In this document: piece by piece, positions 20,241 through 33,800 of the stretch
Position numbering within the stretch: the first letter of the stretch is position 1
How the letters are laid out: the number at the start of each line of letters is the position of its first letter
From: Mixophyes australis
Lineage: Eukaryota; Chordata; Amphibia; Anura; Limnodynastidae
Length of the DNA stretch: 64,000 nt
Direction: 5' to 3'
Assembly (NCBI GenBank): GCA_036250195.1
Contig: JAVHZZ010000001.1
Coordinates: 395,584,283 to 395,648,282 of the forward strand
Made by a program: the position numbers and the translations under genes
Notes under the pieces: generated by a model
What the model was told of the DNA's origin: nothing
Database searches by the model: none
What the model saw: only the letters and a program-made list of their open reading frames with translations

Positions 20241-20544
20241 GGCAAACACAATAAAGGACATTCTTCTTTAAGCCCTTTACATTGCTACATGGCCTGTGAT
20301 ATGTATTTACCATCTCTGGCTGGACTTGATATATTCATACAGAACAAGCAGGTAAACAGCGCATACAGAAACCAGAACAAAACATTGTCTTTTGTAAAAT
20401 TAAAGGAAAAAAAAACAAACCCAAACAAACAAAAACAATACATAGTGCAAAAATTTTCACACAATCGATATAAAAAGTTCAGTTGGCACCAAAGGTGATA
20501 GTCTGTTTTGTGAGAGGGTACAATGCAATGTCCGCTGCATACTG

Positions 20545-20652
20545 CTAACATCTCTGAACAAAGTTCTTTGGAAATATCCCCGTTCTTCCGTGGAGCTCTC
20601 CGCTCATCCATTCATTATCTACTGACTCCAGTGCAGAGATCAGATCACCAGC
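20545..20652 (-). CDS. SH3D19: SH3D19 exon w20, end of SH3 domain 5 and stop
   Basis: Acceptor GTCCTTGCCAG. Encodes [35 protein letters not shown], then TAG (20545-20547). The protein ends almost directly after the SH3 fold, as in human. Confidence 0.96.
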   Translation of the reverse strand, partial: AGDLISALESVDNEWMSGELHGRTGIFPKNFVQRC

Positions 20653-23600
20653 CTGGCAAGGACACAAAGAGGCTTTACTTACACCTGGCATTCTCTTTCA
20701 CATCTACTTACATGGTGTTACTCATTATGACCACTCTTTAAAGAATCACAAGAATCACAAAAAGAAACAGCAGTCAAAAAAAGCAATGATAGCGGGTTAT
20801 ACACGATCGAATATTTGTTTGTGATGTCAGGTCCCATCATTTAACAGGACGGAAGATTAAACCAAAAATGAAGCAGATTGAACAAGACATTATATAGGAA
20901 TGAGCTGCTTATTTCAGAATACCTTAAATGAAAGCTCATCTCCGTTCTCCCCACAGAAGTCATAAAGTGCCCTAGCCATCCCTGGCTTTCCTCCCGGAGA
21001 TGGCCGTGCTGTTAGTCCTGCAATAAAGATGCAGAAATCACTATGTACAGTAAAGTGCATGTTATGAAATAGTTTAGGTTGTTGTATGATCCTTTCTGCA
21101 GTCACACTTTATTACATCAGAGGTCACTTGATTGTATTAATATTGTTATACAACTTCCTCCATGTGGAAACCCTGGAAAACCGATAAACTCGTCAAAAAT
21201 ATTGATTGATCAGCTTTGCTCTATAGATTAAACCAGTGGTTCCCAAACTGTGTGCCTGGAGATCTCACAGGAGGGCCTCGGCCAGGGCCAGTGGTAAGCA
21301 AGGCGGGGGGGACTACTAGGTAATTTTGGCTTAGGGGTGCCTTGAAAAAAATTTGGAGACCCTAAGGGTGGCCTTGAACTGAAAAAGTTTGGAATCCACT
21401 GGATTAAATGATTAGTGGTAAGAATGTGCATCACTTATTCCGCTTGTGCACTTACAAAGTGTCTCCATCTTTATGATGATTTAGCGGGGCATATATGGAA
21501 ATGCATTTCTAAATCCCTTCCCAGCTCCAGCCTCCAGTAAATCTGCACATGCTGAACGGCTTAGAATCTACAGACACTGATAGTACCACTGCCTGACTCT
21601 CTCTTTGATTTGTCTTGAAGTGAAGTCAGGCTCACTGTAAAAACACGTAAGTGGGTACAGACCTCAGATTAACACCGCCTACTAGTCGTGGCTACTGTGG
21701 GAAGAAATCGGTCGTCAGTTTTGCATAGAGGGATCTAATTCAGGGAAAATAATTAAAGGACTTTACCATATAAGCAGTGCAGCTAGGATGAAAATAAACT
21801 CATTTTAACTACGGTACTCCAATTTGTATAAAACCTTCCCGCCGATAAAACTACCTTTTTCTGAGAAAGTCCTTTGTCCATATCGGAATCAATCTCAGAT
21901 CATGCTTTTACATTCCTATAGCTCGAATTGCATAAGAGACAACAGCTTGAGGAAATGGTTTACTTGCCGTCTATTTGTAAACTGATAATAAAGGGACACT
22001 TTAATATTCAGACATCTGACAGAGCATAGATAACGCATCAACATGGAGGATACAGACATTTGTACAACCTGGAAAAATATTTTCTCTCCTAATCAAAAAT
22101 CTGGGTCAACTTGCAAATGTTTTATAGATTAAGTCAACATAATGGATATATTTCCTGAAATTAATATATTCACACTAAAAATACACATTTGTATTATGCC
22201 CAGAAATATTTTCATTGTGACAAATACTGATTAAGCAGAAACTGACAGCCATGTCTGACAATCAGAGATGTATGGTTATGTATATAAAATATACACGCAA
22301 ACACTCTGAATTCCTAAATCTTTGACCTTACCAACAGCAATGGAACTCACTCGGCGCAGGAATCTCTATCTATATTAAATATAGATATTAAATATCTATA
22401 TTGCTCCTGATTACAGTGGTAGTTTAACACCTTTAACATTTTAAATTTAATACACACCTGAGCAGTGCTGTACAAACGCAGTTGGCAGAATCCCTTCTCT
22501 GCCATTAAGTCGCCCTTTGTACCACTCCAGGTCTAAACGTTCTACAATCAGGATCTTGTCTCCTTTTCTAAAGGACAGGTCATCTTCTGCCTCTGCAGTG
22601 AAATCATACAGTGCTTCACACCACTCCCCAGACAGTCGGCTTTGCTGTGATAGAGATCACAAGAAACTAGTGACATGAGTGGCTTGAACCTCGTTAGCTT
22701 GTTAGGGTGATGTCGGGGGTCTGGTCTAAAAACTTATTTGGTTGAAATGAGTGCTCTTTAGAAACTAATACATTTTATGTAGCACAGATTGTAAATAATC
22801 AATATACAATATGGGAATATTTGTTCAACCTTACAGTGCAAAATTGTTTCTAAATGTTCTGAGGAGCCATGCATACCGCAGTACGACTGACATCTGTATT
22901 ATAGATCACATATCAATCACAACCTTATTGCTGTTTAGTACATAAACAATGTACCTGTGCCAATGATCCAGACAATTTATTCTTCTGTAAATCCCGAGAA
23001 TCTGGGGTTAGAAAGAGGAAAAGAGAAAGAAACACACTGTCAGCAGCAGACTTACAGTGAGAGCAATGATTGGCAGCTACTGCTGAACTAGGTGTTAGAA
23101 CAACTCTTTCTATAATACAGGTCACATCAGCTCACTTATCACAGAAAGTATTTCATTTGGAGGGCCCAAGTTATCATTTCAACCAGAAATGAAATATTTA
23201 CTTCACATAATTACCGGGAGTCTTGCTTGGCAAGTCTTCTAAAACTTCCACAAAATTGATTGGAAAAATCCCAATACGTCCTTTCAGTTCCCCTTTAGCC
23301 CACTCGTCATTCATGTATTCTCTCAGGATGATTGTGTCGCCTTCACTGAAGCTCAGCTCATCTTTCTGATCACCTATGAATTCAAACCGTGCCACACATC
23401 GCGGGCCCCTAGGAAGAAGCATTCTCATGTGAGCGCAGTCCTATTCAATGTCGTTCTGCATTGTTTATATTTAAGGAGTATACCTCACTGCTGTAAAGTG
23501 TAATTATGTGAGAAAGGTAAGATCACAATACAACAGTCACTTGGGACAGGGAGAAAAATCGTAGTGTAAAGAACTACGATGTATAAATAGGAATATGTAA

Positions 23601-26600
23601 TTGCAGTTTTAGAACGGGAGTAAACAGTTTAAATCTAATGGAATATTTTAGCCGATCCTAATCAGCTCTACTGATTGGATATGTATGTGTGTGTGTGTGT
23701 GTGTGAGAGAAGACCTACAATATGAAACATTTTTTCCCCTCCTTTTGGTTTTCAAGCCCACCATAAATTGTATCCTCTTTGTCCGTACTGTACAGAATGC
23801 TTACTTTAAGGCAGATGCTGAAGGGATTTTCTTCGGATGCATTTTTTCTGGAATATCAACCTGAAGGAATACATTTAGAGTAGTTATAGCACTCATTCCC
23901 GTGTCCCATTCCACACATAACCAATGAGCCATGTATTGCATTTACAAAATGACGGTACAAGTTATAACTGTATAAGAGTATGGTATGAGCTGAAACAATT
24001 CAGTGTGTCAAATGTCGCCACCTCTATGTGAACAAGCATCTATGCAGTGAGTTTTCTGAGCCCAAGAAGCTGGCTTATTCATAATTTGCTGACCACTAGC
24101 TAAATAGGCACATCAATTTACTAAACATGGTGCCAGTAACATCTGTTATAATATAGTTATATTATAGCTCTGCAGTATATAGACAGAACAGGCGCCAGCC
24201 CCACTCACCTTCAGGCCCTGTAGCCTTTAAATACACTGCATAATATGTAAACTTTACCTATGCTCAGCTCTGTGGCAGCAAAGGGGGAAGAGTTTAATAT
24301 TTTTTAGACAGGAACGTCTCTGAAAACTACTATATAACAAAAAACTACATATGTTTTGGTATACTTGTGTGGGCTGAATAAAATTAAATGATTGTTCTTT
24401 TTTTTTCATTTGACTTTGTTTTTATTTGCTCTTCAGCAAATTTTTATTAATTTATTTCTTCATTGCTGCAAAATGTGTTTATATACAATAATATAAGCCA
24501 AGATATAATTGACAGGACATACACGACCTAATTAGCAGATCATTTCCAAGCACTGTCAATCAAGTGGTTAATGTTTGTACAAAAACGGTGCTTATTGTAG
24601 GTTGTATTTTTTTTTTCTAACAAGCATAAATAGACAGAAATCTGTTTGCCAGTACGACTGTATTAAGGTCAAATTACTAAAAATATGGTTGGCCTCAAGC
24701 TGTTGTGAGATTTGGGAGGGTTTGTGTATCCCTAGTTGTGTAATTACAACAATGCGTTGTGTGTTCACCTATTCTTCAGAGTCTGTCAGACTGACTCATC
24801 CTTGTCTGTAGGTGATGTAAATGTCCTACATACGTTCTTGAAAAATAATTGCCTGTCATTATAATTCCAGCCTGTCCCTCTGTGATGCAGACAAGTGTCC
24901 AGATACAGAATAGAGGAATATGAGAATGGCAGAAATTGATCAGGCACAGAAAACGGTAAAGCCACGGTAGCCTTAAATTGTCACTGTACAGGTGTATTTA
25001 CATACCATAATCCTGATGTGATTGGCAGGAAATATGCCAGTGTTTCCATTACACTTCCCTCTGTACCACTCACTGTCTACTTTTTCCAGGAGGTACACAA
25101 TCTCCCCTGAGCTCAAACTTAGGTCATCTGCATGTTCTGAAAGAGGAATTGACAGAAGCACTACGTTAGTACAAATTAATCTTCCATAGAGGAAAAATGT
25201 TTTTATAAAACTTTACAATAAAGTATGAGGCCTCATGCTTGTCAATGGACAAGCTTCAATATTACTATACAGCATATGTTTATACATTGCGCCCCCCCCA
25301 CACAAAAATAAATATATTTTTGAAAATTGGAATGCTAAAGATAATCCCATTCACTCTAGTACGGAGTAGAGTCTTTGTGGCATGGATGCAACAAGCTTCT
25401 GGAAAATTCCTTAGAGATTCTGGTCCGTGTTGACAGAACAGTCATGCGGTGACCGGGGATTATGGATGCACGGATTCATGACGTTTACTCCAAATTCTGA
25501 CCTTTCCTTTTCATGTCATAGCAGAATCAAGATTAGTCACACCAGACAACGTTGTTCCAATCTTCACCTGGCCAGTTTTGAAGACCATGTGCCTACTGTA
25601 GCCTCAGTGTCCTGTTCATAGCTGACAGGAGTGGAACCCGGCGTGTTCTGCTACTGTAGCCCATCCACCTCAAAGTTTGATATGCGAGATACTTTCTCTG
25701 CATACTACTGTAGTAGCACATGGTTATTTGACCTACTGTTGCCTTCCTGTCAGCTTGTCATTCTCATCTGACCACTCATTACCAAGGTATTTTGGCCCAC
25801 AAACTGCCACTCACTGGAAACTATGGAGTGTGAAAATTCTAAGAAATCAGAAGTTTTCCATATACTCATACCACCCAATGTGGCACCAACAATGATTCCA
25901 CAGTAAGAGTCACATATATCAGTGGTTCTTAAACCTGGTCCCCAGGACCCCTAACTGTGCATGTTTTCCATATCTCCTTGCTTTAGCACAGGTGTATTTA
26001 TTCCTGACTGACACATTGCAACACATCCACAGGTAGTACAATTATTCCCCATGTCACCTGGAAAACCTGCACTGTTAGGGGTCCGGAGGACTGGGTTTGA
26101 AAAACACTGACATAGATCTTCATTCTGGTGTTTAGTCTGAACAACAACTGAACCTTTTCACCATGTCTGCATGTTTTTATGCATCGAGATGCTGCTACAT
26201 AATTGGCAGACTGGATATTTGCATTAGCGAGCGGGTGTACAAGTAAACGTAATAAAGTGGCCCCTGAGTGTGTATAAATATAATCATTGTAGTGCACTGG
26301 TATATAACTAATAAAAAAAAAATCCTCTATTCAGAGTTTTATTTTAATTTTGCATTTTTTGTAATCTTTACTGTGTGTATGTATTGTTTATTCCCCTTGA
26401 TATATTTTTAGTTCTATGTGGGTTCCCGGTTACTATGTTTACAGAGTTTGATTATTATTTTTTCCAGTATATTATTTTGTTTGCATGACAGTTTGTATTT
26501 GTCATGCTGTATGGATGGGGGGGGGGGGGGGGGGGGGGGTTGTGACCATAATTAGCCACATACTTTCAACTTTGTTATTTCTCAACTTAATATTGCTGCA

Positions 26601-27819
26601 CTGGTCATTATTTCAATTCTCCTCTATAACTATATCTTCTAGTGGTTGTTAACACATATTACTTTTGTTTTTCAGTTTTACCTTATATTTTCTACTTTCT
26701 ATGCATCAGTTGTAAGGAGCTATTATGGTTGTTTGGTATTTGTTATATTGCTTCCATTCCGCTCTATTGTTGCAACAATACCTGTTCAGTGAGAATTCTG
26801 TGTATGGTATATGTCACTCATTGGACAAGTGTAGTCATTGGCTGGTTTGTATACTGCTACAGGTGTGCACCAATTATTCTAAATTATGTTGCCTGTGGTG
26901 TTTTCTTCTTATAATGTCTGCTTCAGTTATGAGATGTTTTCCCCCGAAGAATATCTGTTGGGACTGAAACAATGCCTTGGATTGAAGAGCTCTCTCTTTC
27001 AAAATCTATCTATATAATTATAACATTGATTATTTCTTTACAGTGACACCGGTCAAGGGGTGGGATATATTCGGCAGCAACATGATCATTCAGTTCTTGA
27101 AGTTGAAGTTGATGTGTTGGAAGCAAGAAAAATGGGCAAGCATGAGGATCTGAGAGACTTTGACAAAGGCCAAATTGTGTTGGCTAGACAACTGGGTCAC
27201 AGCATCTCCAAAGCGGCAGGTCTTGTGTGTTGTTCCCGGTATGCAGTGGTTAGTACCTACCAAAAGTGGTCCAAGGAAGTACAACCAGTGAACCAATGAC
27301 AGGGTCATTGATGCATGTGGAGAGCGAAGGCTAGGCAGTCTGGTCCAAACCCACAGAAGAGCTAATGTAGCACAAATTGTTGCGGACCAAGAACACCCCT
27401 CAATGGCAACAGTATTCCCTGATGGCAGTGGCCTCTTTCAGCAGAATAACACATCCAGCCACACTGCAATACGGTTCAGGAATGGTTTGAGGAACTTGAC
27501 AAAGAGTTCAAGGTGTTGACTTGGGACTCCAGATCTCAATCCGATTGAGAATCTGTGGGATGTGCTGGAAAAACAAGTCAGAGCCATAGAGGCCCCACCT
27601 TGCAACCGACAGGACTCTGCTGCTGACGTCTTGATGCCAGATACCACAGGGCACCTTCAGAACGCTTGTGAAGTCCATGCCTTGACGGGTCAGAGCTGTT
27701 TTGGCTGCACGAGAGGGACCTACACAGTATTATTCTGTACTGTTATACCCTGTATAGTCTACTGTTTGTACTATGTGCGGCGCTGCGGAAACCTTGTGGC
27801 GCCTAACAAATAAATGATG

Positions 27820-27852
<33 letters not shown>

Positions 27853-30800
27853 TTAATAATATTAGGCAGGTGGTTTTATTGTTGTGGCTGATCGGTGTAT
27901 ATATTAGTTCACAGTATGAACACCAGAGGGCGCCAGTGCTGATCTTCACAGTGACTTAAAAGCAAATGTACAAAATTATAAAGGATGTAAACCAGTACAG
28001 TATATTGTATGTGACACTTATTTTACACACCTTTAAGTCTAGAAAAGAAGGAATAAAGCATTTTGTCATTACACATTATTTTTCCTTAACTTTTTAAGTT
28101 GTTGGTCTTCTTGTACTAAAACCATTTATATGACTTAAAAGATCATATCATAGGATCATCAGAATAGTATCTAAATCTCAACTTTGTTGTTATGAATTTG
28201 TACTTTATTTAAGAACCAAAAGGATAAAATACAGACATTTGTTTATTAAAACTATGTAACTGTAACAGGCCCTCTTTTGTTATGTGCAGGCTACACAAAG
28301 CCCATAGCAGAAAGAAGCGTACCCTCCCTTTCCCCAGCTCGGCTCATACAGATACAGATAGGTCTTTCCCTCTCCCACCATTGTATACTAAGCAGCCGGG
28401 AGCCTCTCCAGGAGGAAAAGAGGTGGTAGTGGATTACTTCAGTCTATTCAAAGCCTCTGTATAATAGAAGAGAACCCATCACATTTCATAGGTTACAAAT
28501 GTCTTTTTTTCTGCCACATTATTTTTATGAATTAATGGAACATTTTGAAAAGGAAATATCATTTGTTTTGTTTTTTTTTCAGGTCCAATAAGTACTGTAT
28601 CTACAGAAATACGATCAATACAAACGGCGGCAAAAGTTTTTTATAACCATCACAAACAGAAACATAAATACATAATAGACAGCACATACAAATCATGTAT
28701 GTATAAGATTATCTACTAGTTTAGAATGAGGGGACAGAGAGAAGGCAGCCTTTAATATGTGGGACAGCAAGCCGGAGGTCCAGGATATAAATACCACCAT
28801 TGTAAGTGGGTTAAAATATGTGTGTATGGAGCAACATTAATGAGAATAAAGCGTAAGCACTGTATTGCCTTATCCTACCTCCTGCAAAATCATGCAGCAC
28901 CAATGCATGAGGTGTATGGCTGTCTTCCATTCTCTGGGGAAAATCCTTAAAACAAGGAAAGGAGAAGCATGTTAAAGCAAACATCAATTTTAAAACATTA
29001 TAAAAAAAATATATAATAACTTCTACAAGACAATGAATTATTTAGCTGATGGAGGCTGGTTGCATTTAAAGCAAGTGTGTTCTATTATGACAGCCTGTCC
29101 AAGGGCCCTACTTGATACCAGGGCCACTTAGTGCGGTAACTGCTTCCCGAACTATCCATCTGAATTCATAATTTTTGGGGCCCCAGGGACTGATCATTTA
29201 CAATAATATTTGGGGTCCTACTTCACTATTTCTGGGTCTCTTCATAATAGACATGGTTATTTTTTTTAAAATTAAACAACAGTTTGGGGAAGGCCGTTTT
29301 CATATTTCAGCATGACAATGCCTTTGTGCACAAAACGAGGTCCATAAAGAAATGGTTTCCAGAGAACTTTACAGGCACAGATCCTTGACTTCAACCACGT
29401 CAAACACCTTTAACATACATTAGAACTCTAACTGCGAGCCAGGCCTCATCACCCATATGTGCCCGACTTCACTAACGTTCTTGTGGCTGAATGGATGTGA
29501 ACACAATCATGCTCCAATATCCAGTGGAAAGCCAGAAGAGTGGAGGCTATTATTGCAGCAGGAGGGGGGACCAACTCCATATTAATATTATATCTATGGT
29601 TTTGGAATGGATGTGATGTTCAGGTGTCTACATACTTTTGGCCATGAGTATAACTGCACAGGTTACAAGCAGCTCCTGTGACTGTCTGGTCCCCTTCAAT
29701 AAGCAGTGTGAGGAGGGGATGGTCACTTGGACCTGTATTATATCATGGGCATGTGTTATATACTGGACATCTGGGGCAGTATATTATCCTGGAGTCTTAT
29801 TAGAGGTGGGAAAAATGCTGTTCACTGAAATTTCTAATTTTGCTTTTTTTTTATGCAAATGTTCCTGCAAATATAATTATGTTTATCAAGTTTCTACTAA
29901 AGGATTATTGATCTGGAATCCCTAACTAAAGGGAGTAACATTGTCTATGGACTACTATCACTTTAATGGAATTTATTTTGGTTATCATTAAAGTATTTAG
30001 AACATACATTCCCCATTTTGGGGTACAATGACTAAAATGAACAGTATTCGGACAGGATGACGCTTACTTTTTCTTCGTTTTCCAAGCTGTCATCAAGAGG
30101 AGTGATGATCTTCATATTGGTCACCTTAACATCCCCTGTTACACCTCCCTTTTGGCAGTGGATAGATTTGTTATCTTTTTGCTCCAGCAGCACCAGTACA
30201 TCTCCACGCTGTAGGTGTTAGATACAAACACTGAGTGCACAGCTATGCAACAGACACATTCACTTTATGCTCTACTTCTCTACGTAAATGAATTAGAGAT
30301 TGTTAAAAGTGGGTGTATGTAATGCCTTAAAATGTATATGTACAGTGACTTGGCGTAAGCCAGCTGAGTACCCCATGCACTAAAACAAGTAGCACATGCC
30401 TTGAGCACCCACATATGTAAGCGCTGGGAGCTCAAACTAGATGCTGCAATTGACTTCTGCAAGAACGGATACATTTAATAAGTGCCTGTGTGCCAGCGGC
30501 CTAATTGTGTTACGTTATCATGGTTTTGTTTTAAAATGGATATTTAAGATATGTGGAAAATAATCTGGACTCATCCAATCATATTTAAAAGGTCTGTAAT
30601 GAAACCATGCATAGATTATGCTAAACATATAATGAATACACCTATGTATTCATTTTGCCAAATAAAAGCAGGAAGTAATTGTTCTTTACACGTTTAGAGC
30701 TATCTTTAGGTATGGAGAGTGGCGCCATCTACAAGAAGGTTACATGTTCAACTGGAATTCCTCCAGGTGCTACCTTCTACTTCAACTGTCCAAAAGACAT

Positions 30801-33800
30801 ACTGCTAGAGTAATGTGCTTTTTGCTAAAAAACAAAAAAAAGGTATGACATAGGGTTTGTGCGTTGTGCGCCTATGGTAGTGCGTTAGATTTTAAGCTCC
30901 ACTCGAGCAGGGACTGATGTGAAGTAAACATTCTTGAATTAAAAAATGTTCTACATATAGAACCAAATAAATCTAGTCAACACACTTAGGAATGTGATTT
31001 CAGAGGTTATCATCCAGACAGTGGCGCATTATAAATATGTAATTCACTAGTAATATAGAATATACTACCAAGTTAGTGTTACTTTCCTTGCCAAATTAAT
31101 AATGGGACCAGACAATTACAGAAATTGGTACAAAGCAGGTGGTTTGTTAAGCTTTTGTGGTTAAATTTCTGCTTGGAGATATATATAAAGTTTACAGGTC
31201 ACTTAGAATAGTCTCCTTATATGAAACTAATAATGATAGAAACCTTTTTCCACCTTTAATATGCTTTACAATCAAAAGTTCAAGTGAAAAACAAGTAGAC
31301 AATTTTTAGTGAAAAAAATAAAATAAAAAAATCTTACAATAACCTAGTTACGTAAGTGTGCACACCTCCTACCCTAATACTTTGTGAAAGAATCTTATGC
31401 TTTTACTGTAGTAGGGAGTATTTATGAAGCAGTCTCTATCAACTTCACACCTGCTATCATTTTGTGGAATGTACTAAATAAATGATAACTAGAATCCGGT
31501 TGGTTGCTATAGGCAACATCCCCACTTTTTCAAACCCGCAGCTTAGTAAATCTAGCCCTAAATCTTACAAGATGTGGTAATCCATTTTTCAAACCCACCT
31601 GAAACTCTCAGCTTGATACATTTACCCCCTGGACTTTGCAATTCTATCCCACTCTTCCCTGCAAAAATGTTTAAAGGTCCATCGAGTTGAGGGATCTCCT
31701 GTGCACAGCCCTCTTTAGGTTATTCCACAGATTTTGTGTGAGATGTCTATGCTCTGACTGGGCCATTCTAAAACTTTGATCTTCCTTTTCTGAAGCCATT
31801 CTTTGGTTGACTTGGATGTGTGCTTTGGATTGTTATGTTGAAACAAGTGAAATTCCCCTTCATTTTTCTTACAGATGCTAGCAGTTTCGTGCCACTGATA
31901 TTTGGAGTTAATCATTATGCCCTCTATACTAACTAAAACCCTGGCCCAGCTTAAGAGAAGCAGCTCCATACAATGAAGCTGCCACCACGTGTCACAGTTG
32001 GTACAGTGTTCTTTGAGCCGTGTTGTCTTTTAGAATAAAGGGCAAATATTTCCAAGTTGGTTTCATCAGACCAGAAGACATGTTCCCATGATTTGAATGT
32101 ATTTTTCTATAAAATTTACACTGGTTTGGATGTTTATTTTTGAGAGACACGGATTCCACTGTGGCATCCTATCCCATAGCAGAGACGTGCAGAATACAGG
32201 AGATTGTGCAGTAGAGTAGGCCACTCAAATCTTGTGTGTATCAAGGATTAAGTGTCGAGAGTGACAAACCCGATATAGCTGCATAAGTCATTAGAACAGC
32301 TCTATTTCAGTGCCAAATAAGTAGGGGACTCTCAGGAGTTCTCCATGTGTGTTCACCTCTTCGTCTGTTTTACCCAGTTTGTTTATTAGTTTATTATGTT
32401 TGTCCCCAATTGTAAAGCGCTACGGAATATGTTGGCGCTATATAAATAAATGATGATGATGATGTGTGCCATTCCCTTAGCTGGTTTGCCCTTAACCCTG
32501 TTTCCCACTTGTACTGCACTGGACTTCATTAGGAAGCTTAAATTAAAAGCAGTTTGTGCTATCCTGATCAGTCATAGAAGTCTTGTCAACATGTCAGTTT
32601 GTCAGCTATGGATAATATCTTTTCGACTTGCTCAGTCATGGATTGACCAGTCACCGCAATGGCAAGTATCTCCATATACCGCCCTGGTACTTATATGCTG
32701 GATCTGGAGAACTAAGGGATTCTTAGACTCTACTGCAAATAGCCGGCTTCAAGTCATGTACTTCAAAAGGCTATGACAGCATGTGGACTGTTTTACAGCT
32801 CTCCTAGCAATCTTATAACATCCCATCATATCCTTACCAGCTGTCTGCTATGTGCAATCTCCTTTCGGTGAGACCACTTCACCTTTGGATTCACCTTGTC
32901 CTCTCCATGTTACAACATCATCCCTGAAATTTTATGTTTAGCCTAGGAGTCTGTAAGGAACCCTATTTCACCCGAGCAACATTCGGGATCTATTGCACCT
33001 TATCTTAGACGAAGCATGGGGCCTTTATTTCTGTATACTGAGATACTCTCCTGTAAGTTTTACAGTGTTCACATTGATGCCGCTAAGTGAGCTGTTTTTG
33101 ACCAGCATGTTTTGCAGGCGGTTTTTCCTTCTTAAATGTTAGTTCTTTCTTTTCCAAGTTTTTACAGTTTTGGACTCCAGGTCCTTCCTCTGTTAATCAG
33201 TCTAGAGCTGTCTAGAGCTAATAGATTGTCCTCACTGTGGTGGAGGAACGGTCACCCCAGTGCACAAAGTAGAATTTATACATCATTACTAACTAGTTGT
33301 ATTATCATACTATTATAATAAAATGCAGGGCGTTGTTAGGACAGATTTACCTTGCATGACAGATCCTCAGGATTATTAGACACAATATCCTTTTCGGCAA
33401 TCCCATGTGGCAGAGGCAACTGAAAAACAAACATTTTAACCAATGAGTACACAATGCAATAGGATTGTATTTGACCATTGTATCCGTGGCATGACTGGGA
33501 TATTACTCATATTACCTGTCCATGTAGGGCTTTCCCATGAAAGTCATTGTTTGTCTTTTAATAGAAATATATAACATTTAGATTGTATTTCCTACAGGTT
33601 AGACTTGATGCACCCAGAATAACATAATTAGTGGAAATTTACTAATTATACTGTACACTGCTCCCAAAAGGAAGGACATGGTGGCCTTCATGGACTGAAC
33701 AAAAGGACACATAGGACACAAATGCTGGGACCTTGCATAAAGCATGGAGGGTAGGAAGAAAACATCCATCTATAGTGGAGGGGGTGATGCAGCTTTGTAC

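Larger units (their letters stand above)
18465..20544 (-). other. SH3D19: SH3D19 3'UTR (inferred)
   Basis: From the stop at 20545-20547 down to about 18465. The stretch has almost no recognisable interspersed repeats, unlike its surroundings, which suits a transcribed 3'UTR of about 2 kb. A signal at 18484-18489 is followed by a GU/U-rich stretch (GTGTTGTTTCTTTGTTTGG on the minus strand). A nearer signal at 20235-20240 would give a 3'UTR of about 0.3 kb. The extent is inference. Confidence 0.6.
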
